From Marivita sp003149565 (GTDB lineage: Bacteria; Pseudomonadota; Alphaproteobacteria; Rhodobacterales; Rhodobacteraceae), in assembly GCF_965216415.1 (NCBI RefSeq), contig NZ_CBDCFU010000001.1: a stretch of DNA of 64,000 nucleotides. One strand, written 5' to 3'. The position numbers and the translations under genes are program-made. This document shows, one piece after another, positions 9,416 through 18,700 of this stretch (positions within the stretch are counted from its first letter, which is position 1; each line of letters starts with the position of its first letter). The notes under the pieces were generated by a model. That model was given only the letters and a program-made list of their open reading frames with translations. It did no database searches and was not told the origin of the DNA.

Positions 9416-9703
9416 GTGGCAATAGTGAATTCCCATTCGCGCTTGACCGTGCAACTCTTCGATTCATTGCAGAACCTGCACTATGTTGTGAATTGACTGC
9501 TGATAATCAATTCTCCAGTCATCCTCGGTCGCTTCAGTGTTCGTCCTTAGGTTAGGCCGGACTTTAATCGCTTCTGGAGGAAGATCCCGTGGCGTGCCAC
9601 TTCTTCGATGGGAGATTTTAGTTAAATTTAGAGAATTTGAGGCCGTCCGATCTAAAACTGATCAAACGCAGGTACCCTGAGCTGTCCCAATATCGCTTTG
9701 GCC
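9416..9703. other. intergenic stretch, no recognisable feature
   Basis: About 290 bp downstream of otsA and beyond the IS30 relic. I see no ORF with family similarity; an A+T-rich patch near 9612-9640 is the only feature. It may contain the otsA transcription end but no clean hairpin is visible. Confidence 0.35.
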
Positions 9704-11191
9704 TCATCCAATTTTTTGAGGGTTGCCGTGATCCAAGCTTTGATCACGACAGACCTCGCCCATAGTCGGATCACTTTTGCGTTCTGATTTGCGACAGAAC
9801 CGACCCTGTTCATCGAACGGTCCAGCAGATGCGATCTCGAGCCGTTCAAGACAATCCAGATACCCTGCACCCCACTCGAAAATATCCGTGTCACGGACGA
9901 CCTGCATCAGCGCTTTATGGCGTGCTTTGCGTTCATCACAGGACATCGATAGTGCCCTTTCGATCGCATCTCCAATTTCTTCGGAATCGTGAGGATTTAC
10001 AAGAAGCGCGTCGGTCATTTGCTCGGCGGCGCCAGCTGCCCGCGATAGAATCAACACGCCCGGGTCATCAGGATCTTGCGCGGCGATGTATTCCTTGGCG
10101 ACAAGGTTCATACCGTCGGCCAATGGCGTCACCAGCCCGATATCGGCGAGGCGATAGAGCGGTGCGAGCGTTTCCCTTGGGACTGCGTGCTCAAGCAGGC
10201 GAATGGGTGTCCAGTCAAGTTCACCGTAGCGACCGTTAAAGTGGCCTACGAGCGCTTCCAGTTCGCGAGCAATATCTTGATAGGCTGCCACCAATTCACG
10301 CGAAGGTGGCGTGATCTGCACAAGGGTCCCGCGAGGTGATTTCGCGCCGCGCTTCTCCAACCATTTGCCGAAGCCTCTTACACGGTGGGTGAGGCCCTTG
10401 GAATAATCAAGCCTATCAACGCCCAGGATAAGACGGTCTTCCTTCCTTAGGTGAAGGGGATCATCCTTTAGCGGCTTCTCGGCGATTGAGAAAAAGCTCT
10501 TCGCGTCGATGCCAATTGGGAAAGATCGAACTGCGAAAGTCTGATCCTGAAATTTCAGGCGTCCGTCGAACAGCATCTCGCCGGTCTCTTGTGCTCGAAA
10601 ACATTGCAAACAGCACGCCACGTCGGCTTCGGTCTGTAATCCAACCAAATCAAACGCTGCAAGCCACTGGTAGAACTGCTCACGCTCGGGCAGCGCATTC
10701 AGGTCCGGCAGCGTAGGAAAGGGAATGTGCAGAAACAAGCCAACACGCGCACTGACACCAAGACGCTTTAGCTCTTGGGCAACAGGAAGGAAGTGATAGT
10801 CGTGGACCCAAATCAGATCGTCGGGCGCAATGATCTCGGCGAGCATCTTGGCCACGCGGGCATTCACAGTTGCGTAACTTTCGGCGTAGCGACGGTCGAA
10901 AGCGATTAAGTCCGGCCTGTGATGACAGAGCGGCCATAGAACTGAATTGGCGTAGCCAAGATAGAATTCCTTGTGCTCTTGCTCGGTCAGGTCAAAGATC
11001 ACTTTATTGTAGCCAGAACCGCCTTGGATCGGCTGCAGGCTCTCTGACGGGGTATCCACAAAATCATCGCCGGACCCGATCCACAGCCCGCCGCGCTCTG
11101 CCAGCAGTTCGTCAATCGCAACCACGAGCCCACCAGACGGAGGACCGGCAGTCGGAATGCGATTGGATAGAACGATAAGGCGGCCGGTCAT
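9704..11191 (-). CDS. otsA: alpha,alpha-trehalose-phosphate synthase (UDP-forming)
   Basis: 495 aa GT20 glycosyltransferase that makes trehalose-6-phosphate from UDP-glucose and glucose-6-phosphate in the cytosol. Diagnostic segments are all present: LSNRIP and PPSGGLVVA at the N-terminus, WVHDYHFLP, DRLDYSKGL with the nucleotide-binding Arg/Lys region, and ADIGLVTPLADGMNLVAKEY. The start is set at 11191, where ATGA overlaps the otsB stop; the longer reading frame upstream is the antisense of otsB coding sequence. The C-terminal tail after FEWGAGYLDCL is about 40 residues longer than usual, basic and unstructured. With otsB it forms an osmoprotection operon. Confidence 0.95.
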   Translation of the reverse strand: MTGRLIVLSNRIPTAGPPSGGLVVAIDELLAERGGLWIGSGDDFVDTPSESLQPIQGGSGYNKVIFDLTEQEHKEFYLGYANSVLWPLCHHRPDLIAFDRRYAESYATVNARVAKMLAEIIAPDDLIWVHDYHFLPVAQELKRLGVSARVGLFLHIPFPTLPDLNALPEREQFYQWLAAFDLVGLQTEADVACCLQCFRAQETGEMLFDGRLKFQDQTFAVRSFPIGIDAKSFFSIAEKPLKDDPLHLRKEDRLILGVDRLDYSKGLTHRVRGFGKWLEKRGAKSPRGTLVQITPPSRELVAAYQDIARELEALVGHFNGRYGELDWTPIRLLEHAVPRETLAPLYRLADIGLVTPLADGMNLVAKEYIAAQDPDDPGVLILSRAAGAAEQMTDALLVNPHDSEEIGDAIERALSMSCDERKARHKALMQVVRDTDIFEWGAGYLDCLERLEIASAGPFDEQGRFCRKSERKSDPTMGEVCRDQSLDHGNPQKIG

Positions 11192-11970
11192 CTCGATGCT
11201 CCCGAAATATTTGTCCAGCGGCGTAGCAATGCATGCACCGCTGCAACGTTGTCTATGCGAAGCCGCGCAACAGTATCGCCCTCTCCGACCTTGATGCCAA
11301 AGCCACCGTGGGCATCGGCTGCACAAAACATGTCTTCGTCTGTACGGTCGTCACCAATCGCAATTGGCAGTCGGTCTGACCAGTCCTTCATCAGGCGCAG
11401 CACGGCACGCTCCTTGGAAATCGCTTTCGGCATGATTTCCACAGCCATCTTGGATGAACGCGCGACGAAACCCGGCATAACCGCTGCAAGCTCGGCGGCG
11501 ATTGTCTGACATTCCGATTGCATTGCCGGCGCCTGCCGGTAGTGCAGCACCAAAGACGCAGGCTTTTCCTCTAACAGGATCTCATTTTGGTTTCCTGCCC
11601 ATGCGCGCAGCGTCCGGCTTGTATTTTCAAAGGAAGCGCTTTGACCCTCCGAGGAAGTCTCGTGAACCCCGCCGAGGCGTCTTTCCGCTCCGTGAGATCC
11701 GACAAGAACACCATCAAATTCCGGCAGGAACTGCTCTAGATCCTGAAGTCTGCGGCCAGAGACGATAACGAGCCGGCCACGGGTTTTAGCATTCAGATCT
11801 CTCAGAATACCCTGTGTTTCAGGTAGCACCTTTACAGCATCAGGTCGTTCCGCGATCTCTACGAGCGTCCCGTCAAAATCAAGAAAGAGCGCGATCGTAG
11901 CGGGATCGGGGAGAGCGTCGGTTAGCACTATGCCACGAGGCGAAAAATCGGTGTCACTACGTTCCATCAA
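11188..11970 (-). CDS. otsB: trehalose-6-phosphate phosphatase
   Basis: 260 aa HAD-superfamily phosphatase that converts trehalose-6-phosphate to trehalose. Motif I is LFLDFDGTLVEI with the nucleophilic Asp, motif II the SGR in IVSGRRLQDL, and motif IV IGDDRTDEDMF. GSHGAERR and the KxxAVLRL segment are typical of OtsB. It is the first gene of the otsBA pair and overlaps otsA by 4 nt. An in-frame second Met follows the first directly; either start is acceptable. Confidence 0.94.
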   Translation of the reverse strand: MMERSDTDFSPRGIVLTDALPDPATIALFLDFDGTLVEIAERPDAVKVLPETQGILRDLNAKTRGRLVIVSGRRLQDLEQFLPEFDGVLVGSHGAERRLGGVHETSSEGQSASFENTSRTLRAWAGNQNEILLEEKPASLVLHYRQAPAMQSECQTIAAELAAVMPGFVARSSKMAVEIMPKAISKERAVLRLMKDWSDRLPIAIGDDRTDEDMFCAADAHGGFGIKVGEGDTVARLRIDNVAAVHALLRRWTNISGASR

Positions 11971-12087
11971 ATGCGTAACTCAAGCCAGTCAATTTTGGTT
12001 CCCTCTAATAAAATCGCCCAAGCGTCGCATTCGCGAAGGCAGGAGAAGGGGAACGATCCGCCAAGTTTGGAGTTATGGCACTAACTT

Positions 12088-14325
12088 TTGAAGCATGGTG
12101 AGCTCACTTGGCAGACCGCGTTCTTAATGTCTCGTTTAACTCCGCGCTTACCACCTGCGCTTTACCAAACTAACGAAATGTCGAAATCGCCTGTGGAAAA
12201 ACTGGAATTAGATAGGCTCTTCAAACCAGGACGCAACTGCCGCACACTTGAACGTGCCAATCGCGCCTCGTTTCTTATAGATGCCGAGGCCTATTTTGGG
12301 ATGTTTAAACGTGCTGCTTTAAAGGCAGAGCATTCGATATTGATTGTTGGTTGGGATGTCCAGCCCGACGCCGAGCTCGAGTGGCCCGACAGCCAGATGC
12401 CCGGTGTGCCGAACACGCTTGGTCAATTTCTCAATTATCTGCTCACGCGGCGGCCAAACCTTGAAATCCGTGTGCTAGGTTGGGAACCGCAGCCGTTTTT
12501 CGTGCCTGGCCGACAAGTGGCCCCGATGTTACAATTTGACTAGTTTAGCAGCCACAGACTGAAGTTCAGAACCCAAAAATCATTTGTCTTAATAGGAAGC
12601 CAGCATCAGAAAATCGTCGTGATAGATAACGCAATTGCTTTCACCGGCGGGCTCGATCTGACAATTGAGCGTCTGGACAATAGTGAACATTGCGCGGAGG
12701 CAAATAGACGGGTCACGACCGGTGGCAAGCATTACCCACCACACCATGATGTTCAAGTTGCTGTTGACGGGCCTGCCGCTGTTGGGCTTGCTCGGGAGGC
12801 AGAGGAGCGTTGGTACAGCGCTACTGGAGAGAACCTGAAGCCAGTGAAGCCAAGTGGTGACGTTTGGCCAGAGTCCCTGACTCCGGATATGCGACGCGTC
12901 GATATAGCCATAGCTCGCAGCTATCCAAGCTTGCCGGGCCGTGCTGCGGTTAGGGAAATTGAAACCCTCTATCTCGACGCTATCAGAACCGCCCGCCAGA
13001 GCATTTATATCGAAAACCAGTATTTTACCTCTGAACGCGTGGCGGAGGCACTTTGCAACCGGCTGAAAGAACCGGATGGACCCGAAGTCATTCTGGTGCT
13101 CCCGCGCGATCGGTTTGGCTGGCTAGAGAAGAAGATCATCGAGGCGAAGGAGTTTCGTACCCTTGCCCGTCTGAAAGAGGCCAATTTGTACGGACGTCTA
13201 GGAATTTTCGCACCCGTGAATGGTGGCGCCAAAGGCACAGCCATCAAAGTCCATGCGAAAGTGATGATCATAGACGGATGTTACGTTCAGGTTGGCTCTG
13301 CCAATCTGGCCGACCGCTCCATGGGCATCGATAGTGAGTGCGACATCGCCACTGTGTCCCCAACAGGCTCACAGGCCGCCGCCGTTTCAGACTTCCGGAA
13401 TCGGCTTTTGGCAGAGCATCTGGGCCACACGTCGCAAGACGTCGGATGGGCGATCGGCAGGCACAAATCCTTGCTGAAAGCCATCGAAGCACTCCGTGGC
13501 GGCGAACGAACATTGATACCATATCCGATGCCGGAAAAACCGCCTGCAAAGGGCCCGATCGATACTGACCGGATTCTGGACCCCGATGCACCGTTCGAGT
13601 TCGAGCGCATGAAAGAAGAAACGGATGGAGAAGTTGAGCCTGAAGACGAAAGCGCGCGTTTTCCATTCCTCTGGCTCTTCGCTGCCGGGGTCGTCGTTTT
13701 AGGTCTCGCTGCAATGTGGCGCTGGGGGCCGCTATCCACTCTGGCAGATCCCAGCTTTTTAATAAACCGCATACAGACAATTCGTAGCGACATCATCGCT
13801 ATCGGCTTTGCTCTCAGCGCCTTTGTTTTGGGCGGACTGATCATGTTTCCACTGAATGTCATGATCGTTGCGACGTCTCTTCTCTTTGGACCATTTATTG
13901 GGATTGCTGTGGCTTGGACCGGAGCGATCGCATCTGCTCTGGCGGGATACGCGGTAGGCGCGTCATTGGGCCAGCGCTCGTTTCAACGCCTTGCAGGGGC
14001 ACGGGCCGAGCGCATCAGCCGGCGTATTGCGCAGCACGGTGTGCTGTCTGTGGTCCTGTTACGCCTTGTGCCGATCGGTCCTTTCTCTTTGGTCAACATG
14101 ATCGCGGGGAGTTCTCACATCAGTTTGCGCGACTTTCTACTGGGCTCCGCGATAGGGCTTGCGCCCGGGGTGCTTGCGATAACACTTTTCGCGGATCAGG
14201 TTGGTGAGGTGTTTCAAGACCCGAGCGCCGGGTCTTTTGCGTGGCTTGCCGTCATCCTTGCAGGGATTGCACTTGGCGGCGGGCTCCTTTGGCATTTGGT
14301 CAACCGTATGAAACCACTTCGCTGA
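12088..14325 (+). pseudogene. phospholipase D-VTT/DedA membrane protein gene with in-frame amber stop
   Basis: One reading frame runs from 12088 (or the better-placed ATG at 12178) to 14325, interrupted by a single TAG at 12541-12543. In relatives a Trp (LDW..H) stands where the stop is, so a TGG to TAG change explains it. After the stop come the first HKD motif HQKIVVID (about 12604), FTGGLDLT, a second HKD (VHAKVMIIDGC..GSANLADRS), and from about 13665 a C-terminal SNARE-associated/VTT domain with about five transmembrane helices. The intact protein would be a cardiolipin-synthase/PLD-like membrane phosphodiesterase. Reinitiation at GTG 12619 would lose part of the first HKD. Either a recent pseudogene or a readthrough product. 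Confidence 0.82.
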
Positions 14326-14326
14326 C

Positions 14327-15043
14327 ATGGGTGAGTTTATCCGTGCTGCTACGTACAATATCCATCGCATGACGGGGCGCGATGGGCGGCGTGATCCTGA
14401 CCGCATCGCCGATGTTATTCGTGCCCTGGATGCCGATCTTGTAGGATTACAAGAGGTCGACTGGCGCGACGAACCCCAAAGCGGCAAAGCGCAATATGAA
14501 CCAGCAGACCGCCTAAAGGGTTATCAAGCCGTCGCAGGTCCGAACCTGCAGGACTATCGCGGTCATTATGGGAACCTTCTGCTTGTACGGGGCAAAATCT
14601 GTAACGTAAGACGGGTCAAGCTTGGCGAAGCGGGACGCGAACCTCGCGGCGCGGTTATTGCTGAAGTGATTGTGCGAGGTCGGATGCTTCGCTGCGTCAC
14701 AACGCATTTCGGGCTACGTCTTGGCGAGCGTCGCCGACAGTCAGCGAAGCTCGCCCAGGCTATTGCAAACGGCAATGAAGACAAGCCCCTTGTTCTTCTT
14801 GGCGATTTCAATGAGTGGCTGCCACGGTCTCCGGGTCTTCGGGCGCTTCTGTGTCAAGGCACTTCGCAGGTCGGGCAAGCGAAAAGTTTCCCATCGTGTT
14901 TTCCGATCTTCGGGCTAGACCGCATTCTTACCCGAAAGCTGGGTCCGGTTATGGAAGTCCGCGCCTTTGATACACCGCTCGCACGTGTCGCCTCTGATCA
15001 CCTTCCGGTCGTTGCCACGTTCAGGCTTGCAGACTTAGCTTGA
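14327..15043 (+). CDS. endonuclease/exonuclease/phosphatase (EEP) family hydrolase
   Basis: 238 aa metal-dependent phosphodiesterase fold. Signature segments are ATYNIHR (metal-side Asn), LQEVDW (Glu ligand), THFGLR (catalytic His), GDFNEW (Asp/Asn) and SDHLPVVA (Asp-His pair) in the correct order. It starts 1 nt after the phospholipase-D gene stop, a pairing seen repeatedly in alphaproteobacteria, and probably acts with it on phospholipid or phosphodiester substrates. Without a signal peptide it should be cytosolic. The particular substrate cannot be read from the sequence. Confidence 0.88.
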   Translation: MGEFIRAATYNIHRMTGRDGRRDPDRIADVIRALDADLVGLQEVDWRDEPQSGKAQYEPADRLKGYQAVAGPNLQDYRGHYGNLLLVRGKICNVRRVKLGEAGREPRGAVIAEVIVRGRMLRCVTTHFGLRLGERRRQSAKLAQAIANGNEDKPLVLLGDFNEWLPRSPGLRALLCQGTSQVGQAKSFPSCFPIFGLDRILTRKLGPVMEVRAFDTPLARVASDHLPVVATFRLADLA

Positions 15044-15227
15044 CAGATACTGCAGGGGGCACCTTGCGGCAAAGCTACTTATGAAGCGAATAATAGTGCG
15101 GTCGAGCGTGCCGTCCGTGGTGCCGTGAAGGGGGAATGCGGCTTTAAAGCGTTTCGGCTTGAACCTGAATCTCTGGGGATTCCCGTGAGGGTTCAAATGT
15201 GGCTAAGCCTTGATTGGAGGATTCATC

Positions 15228-15441
15228 TTGTCAGCACCTTTGCCGGATGCGCTATAGGCGCGGTTTCAGAAGTACATTGAACAACAGTTAAGCGGTCGGT
15301 CGGCGACGTTGCGTTTAAAGCTTTCCGCCGCGTGGTAGGGGAAGGCTGGTCGCGCAGGATCCAAACATCACGCTCTTCGAGTTGCGTCATGCGCTCGTCG
15401 AGGCAGAGGGGGCACAGGTACACGACCGCTTGAATCTGCCC
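15228..15441 (+). pseudogene. IS630-family transposase, decayed N-terminal fragment
   Basis: Translation in shifted frames gives LSAPLPDAL-stop-ARFQKYIEQQLSGRSA and, further on, DPNITLFELRHALVEAEGAQVH. Both match the N-terminal helix-turn-helix region of IS630-type transposases (LSGR.AA.RL.., DP.ITL.EL..AL). Internal stops and at least one frameshift show it is dead. It abuts the truncated IS3 orfB at 15442. Confidence 0.65.
15423..15441 (+). repeat. 19-nt IS30-type terminal repeat, copy 1
   Basis: The segment cgaccgcttgaatctgccc matches, with one difference, 60963-60981 at the right end of the IS30 element. Read on the minus strand (GGGCAGATTCAAGCGGTCG) it resembles the ATTCAA..GGTC core of IS30-family terminal inverted repeats. 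In both places it lies directly against a broken IS3 orfB. Part of this copy can also be read as IS630 coding sequence, so its identity as an IS30 end is less certain than that of copy 2. Confidence 0.6.
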
Positions 15442-16095
15442 TGGCTTCCGCGATCCGTATGATGGATGCAACCCTTGGGCGGTTGCCGCAACGCGACCGC
15501 CATTTTCAAGGCGCGAACGGCCAGATCACGTTTCTTCCGGTTCGAGACGGCCCAGCCGATTACCCGCCGGGAATGCAGATCGAGGATAACCGCGAGGTAG
15601 AGCCATCCCTCTCGGGTCCACACATAGCTGATGTCACCCGCCCATTTCCGGTTCGGCTGATCTGCGTGGAAGTCTCGGTTCAACAGGTTTGGCGCGATGT
15701 TGAAGGCGTGGTTGCTGTCGGTCGTTACTTTGTATTTCTTCGATCTTTCAACTCGTATGCCATTCTCGCGCATCAGCCGATCGACCCGGCGGTGGCCGAC
15801 GTTCAGGCCCAACTCCTTCAACTCTTCGGTCATGCGTGGACGGCCATAACTGCCCAGGCTGAGCCGCGACTGTTCTTTAATGTGGGCCAGCACAATCATG
15901 TCGGTCCGCTGCCTCTGGCTCGCCGGACGGCTGCGATAGGCACGCAGACCGCGCGAACTGACATCCAGCACGTCACACATACGCTTGGTGCAAAAGGCGT
16001 GGCGGTGTTCTTCGATGAACCTAAACCTCATGGCTTTTGCCCCGCGAAGAACTGCGTTGCCTTTCTTAGGACTTCCCTCTTGTCTTAGGAATTTT
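15442..16095 (-). pseudogene. IS3-family transposase orfB, 5' half (with orfA tail)
   Basis: Minus-strand orfB N-terminal half: MRFRFIEEHRHAFCTKRMC, then SYGRPRMTEELKELG, RKWAGDISYV (first catalytic Asp), DLHSRRVIGW and CIHHTDRGSQ (second Asp). It breaks at the Gln codon at 15442. Just upstream the other frame reads LRKATQFFAGQKP-stop, the end of orfA, so the element is also cut on its 5' side near 16080-16095. The missing 3' half, beginning exactly with QYCSYDYQ, is found on the plus strand at 60981. Confidence 0.85.
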
Positions 16096-16116
16096 GGCGG
16101 CATGTGGCACATCAGA

Positions 16117-16153
16117 GCTATCCCCCGGCACGGCATTTATGCCGGGGGATAGC
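16117..16153. repeat. 14-bp perfect hairpin before an IS110 fragment
   Basis: GCTATCCCCCGGCA at 16117-16130 is exactly repeated in inverse at 16140-16153 with a 9-nt loop. It lies in the 5' noncoding stretch (about 16096-16281) of an IS110-type transposase fragment, where IS110-group elements encode their bridge RNA. A role as part of such an RNA is plausible but unproven; there is no T-run that would make it a plus-strand terminator. Confidence 0.5.
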
Positions 16154-16281
16154 GGGGGTCGGATCGGTTCCCTCTGGGTTTTGAAGAACCGTGGAGGAGT
16201 AGGATCGCCCCCGCTCTTTTTGCTGACCTGAACGGATACCGAGGCTTCGGGCCTAATGACAAGAAGAGGTGGGAAAGAGCT

Positions 16282-16332
16282 ATGACTAGGAACGTTGGAA
16301 TAGATATCTCGAAAGAGACGCTCGATGCATAT
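16282..16332 (+). pseudogene. IS110-family transposase, first 17 codons
   Basis: MTRNVGIDISKETLDAY is the start of an IS110 DEDD transposase, including the first catalytic Asp in GIDISKE. A GAGGTGGGAAAG purine tract precedes the ATG. At 16331 the sequence changes abruptly to an unrelated LysR tail, so the rest of the element has been lost by deletion or recombination. Confidence 0.75.
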
Positions 16333-16504
16333 CGGCGTAACGATCTTCAACGAGCACGTTGCTCGCCAAGATATCAAGGCAGGTCGCGTGGTTGAGGTGC
16401 CGCTCCCGCGCAAGCAATTCGCGGAGTACTACGCCGTAACGCCCAAGGGCCCGAAACACCCGCTGACGGAGGCTTTCGTGATGTGGATCACGGGGCTGCT
16501 TTGA
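16331..16504 (+). pseudogene. C-terminal fragment of a LysR-type regulator
   Basis: The frame starting IGVTIFNEHVARQDIKAGR and ending FVMWITGLL then TGA resembles the last 57 residues of a LysR effector domain (G.A..P.....D...GRLV.......YY.V.......AF..W). It has no start codon and is joined directly to the IS110 fragment. The identification rests on pattern only. Confidence 0.5.
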
Positions 16505-16809
16505 CACGTCGATTTAGTCGAACCTGACCGTCCGAATATCGCAGACGCCTCTGAAATGCTGCGTGCAAATTTTCAGTACCTGAGTGCGTCAAGTATACTG
16601 ACCGTTGAAAAGCCTGCCTGCCTGATTCAGGTATTTACCGAAGTGTGATGTCCGGCTTGAGCACTAAGCCGACCTCGGATGCAACACATCACTATGTGAT
16701 ATGATGTCTTCTCAACGGCGTGATGACGATGAGGAAGGGCGTGGTGAATCAATTGTCCACCTTGCAAATACCAAACTTACTCGCCATCCATGCCCAGCGT
16801 TCAGCCGGA
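16505..16809. other. intergenic debris, no recognisable gene
   Basis: About 300 bp between the LysR tail and the integrase relic. Frequent stop codons in all frames; a short near-palindrome ATCACTATGTGAT lies near 16688. I cannot assign anything in it. Confidence 0.3.
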
Positions 16810-17082
16810 AACAAGGCCCGGATCGGTTGCCAGAATAGGCCGCTTGAATCGAAACGCGCCTAGCCTATCAGAGTGCGGCTTGAGCTGGCCGAGAACCATC
16901 GCGATCTGGCCTTCTTCAATCGTGCCATCGACAGCAAGCCGCGCGGCTGCGGTCTGGTGACGATGAAGGCGGTCGATGTCATGGCGTCAGGCCAGATCAA
17001 GGAACGCGCGTTGGTGCTGCCAAGCAAGACGCAGAACCCCCTCCTCTTCGAAATGGGGGGCCTGCTGGTAGGCTGCAGCTAA
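16810..17082 (+). pseudogene. tyrosine recombinase/integrase, decayed fragment
   Basis: The frame reads KRA-stop-PIRVRLELAENHRDL, then AFFNRAIDSKPRGCGLVTMK and a VDVMASG..ERA stretch. This matches a common small phage-type integrase (KHVWAIR.KLQ......DLA.FNLAIDSKLRGCDLV.LK). The Trp of the family is replaced by TAG, and after FEMG the similarity ends, before the catalytic His/Tyr part. It marks a former mobile element border next to the thi operon. Confidence 0.7.
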
Positions 17083-17126
17083 AGCGACCCTCTACAATTG
17101 GCGTTTTAATGGCGGCTTTGTCTGGT

Positions 17127-17891
17127 TCAACCGAAGACCAAGCCGCCATCAACCACAAGGTTCTGGCCTGTCACCGCCCTTGCCCAAGGGCTCGCGAAGA
17201 ACAAGACAGCGTCAGCAGCTTCATCGGGCGTCGTGACGGACCGAAGAGGTGTTACTCCTGCGATATAGTCGAAGACTTCCGGAGGGGTGGCGGCGCTGGC
17301 ATCCGTGGTCCGGAGCAATCCGCCAGAGACCATATTTACGGTGATCCCCTTTGGCCCTAACTCGGCTGCGGTGGTCCGCGTCAGAGCAAGCAAGGCTGCC
17401 TTGGCAGAGGTGTAGTCGTGATAGGGCACCACGGGGTTCTGCACGAGGTTCGTGCCGATCGTGACAAGACGTCCAAATCCCGCGTCTGCCATCGCTGGCG
17501 TTGTCGCTTGGATAACGTTCAGCGCCCCTATAACGGCAGTTCCATGCTGGGAAAGCATCTCGTTGGCGGTCAAGTCGTTGACTGTTGAGCGAGCGTCGCC
17601 GTTGAAACTGTAATCTGCAAGCGCGTTGTGAACGACAGTAGTAATTGGGCCAAGGACAGTTTCGGCTTGTTTCACCATCTGCGCTACGGCGGCTGCATCC
17701 TGAACATCGGCTTGCAGCGCAACGGCGTCCGCGTCCAAGCTTGTGGCAAGCTCCTCGGCGGCTGCTTTGCTGTTGCGGTAGTTGATCACGACCTTCGCCC
17801 CTTCGCGAGCAAAGGCCTTGGCGATAGCCGCCCCCAATCCACGGCCAGCGCCGGTGACCAAAACGGTCTGTTCGCTCAAAGGCTTGCTCAT
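17127..17891 (-). CDS. short-chain dehydrogenase/reductase in the thiamine operon
   Basis: 254 aa classical SDR, probably NAD(P)H-dependent. It has the glycine motif TGAGRGLGAAI (residues about 12-22), NAL in place of NAG in the cofactor loop, and the catalytic YTSAK; the usual active-site Ser region reads TIGTN. The start at 17891 is chosen because AAGGAAA lies 6 nt upstream and ATGA overlaps the thiD stop; the upstream in-frame Met at 17906 would place the ribosome site inside the gene. It is the last gene of thiM-thiE-thiD and so falls under the TPP riboswitch. SDRs are not a standard part of thiamine salvage, so its substrate is open. Confidence 0.85.
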   Translation of the reverse strand: MSKPLSEQTVLVTGAGRGLGAAIAKAFAREGAKVVINYRNSKAAAEELATSLDADAVALQADVQDAAAVAQMVKQAETVLGPITTVVHNALADYSFNGDARSTVNDLTANEMLSQHGTAVIGALNVIQATTPAMADAGFGRLVTIGTNLVQNPVVPYHDYTSAKAALLALTRTTAAELGPKGITVNMVSGGLLRTTDASAATPPEVFDYIAGVTPLRSVTTPDEAADAVLFFASPWARAVTGQNLVVDGGLVFG

Positions 17892-18700
17892 GATATTTCC
17901 TTCCACAGGTTATAGAAATGATGGACCGGTCCATGGCCTTGTCCGACTGACTGCTGATCGGCTGATGCAATTGCGCCGGAGACGTAACTCTTGGCTTCTG
18001 CCACTGCCGCTCTTGGAAGAAGGCCTTTGGCAATCTGAGCCGCGATCGTCGAAGACAGCGTGCAACCTGTGCCGTGAGTGTTCTTCGTCGTGATCCGCTG
18101 GCCTTCAAACCAGTGGAGCGCGTTGCCGTCCCAAAGGACATCAGGGCTTTCGCCGCCCGCAAGGTGCCCGCCTTTGACCAGGGCGCTGCTGGGTCCCAGA
18201 GCCGCCAAGGCGCGAGCTTGATTGGCCATTTCGTCTTGATCACGCGCCTCGGGCCTTTGCAGCAAACGCGCCGCCTCCGGTAGGTTCGGGGTCAGAAATG
18301 TCGCCAGCGGAACAAGCGCCGAGAGCAGCGCTTCCATAGCATCTTCCTGCAAGAGCGGTGCGCCGCCTTTGGCGATCATCACAGGATCTAACACAACGGG
18401 GACATCTGGAAATCCAGATATTGCATCTGCCACCGCGATAGCGATCTCTGCAGTGGCGATCATCCCGATCTTGATTGCATCGACGCGAATATCTGCAAAG
18501 ACCGCTTCAATCTGCGCCTTTACAAAGTCAGTTGACACAAGCTCGACACCGGTGACCCCTTGGGTGTTTTGCGCGGTCAGTGCCGTCACGGCCGCCATCC
18601 CGTAGACCCCGTTGGCGGCAAAGGCCTTGAGGTCGGCTTGGATGCCCGCGCCCCCTGATGGATCCGAACCGGCAATGGTTAGTACATTTTTGATCATCAT
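17888..18700 (-). CDS. thiD: hydroxymethylpyrimidine (phospho)kinase
   Basis: 270 aa ribokinase-fold enzyme that phosphorylates HMP and HMP-phosphate to HMP-PP for thiamine synthesis or salvage. Hallmarks are LTIAGSDPSGGAGIQADLK at the N-terminus, DPVMIAKGG, and the anion-hole/catalytic TKNTHGTGCTLSS near residue 210. The start at 18700 overlaps the thiE stop by ATGA; sequence upstream in the same frame belongs to thiE. It is coupled on both sides, to thiE and the SDR. Confidence 0.94.
   Translation of the reverse strand: MMIKNVLTIAGSDPSGGAGIQADLKAFAANGVYGMAAVTALTAQNTQGVTGVELVSTDFVKAQIEAVFADIRVDAIKIGMIATAEIAIAVADAISGFPDVPVVLDPVMIAKGGAPLLQEDAMEALLSALVPLATFLTPNLPEAARLLQRPEARDQDEMANQARALAALGPSSALVKGGHLAGGESPDVLWDGNALHWFEGQRITTKNTHGTGCTLSSTIAAQIAKGLLPRAAVAEAKSYVSGAIASADQQSVGQGHGPVHHFYNLWKEIS

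Noticed and set aside
16685..16700. ATCACTATGTGAT as a regulator site
   Set aside because: Single imperfect palindrome within IS debris with no gene close by.
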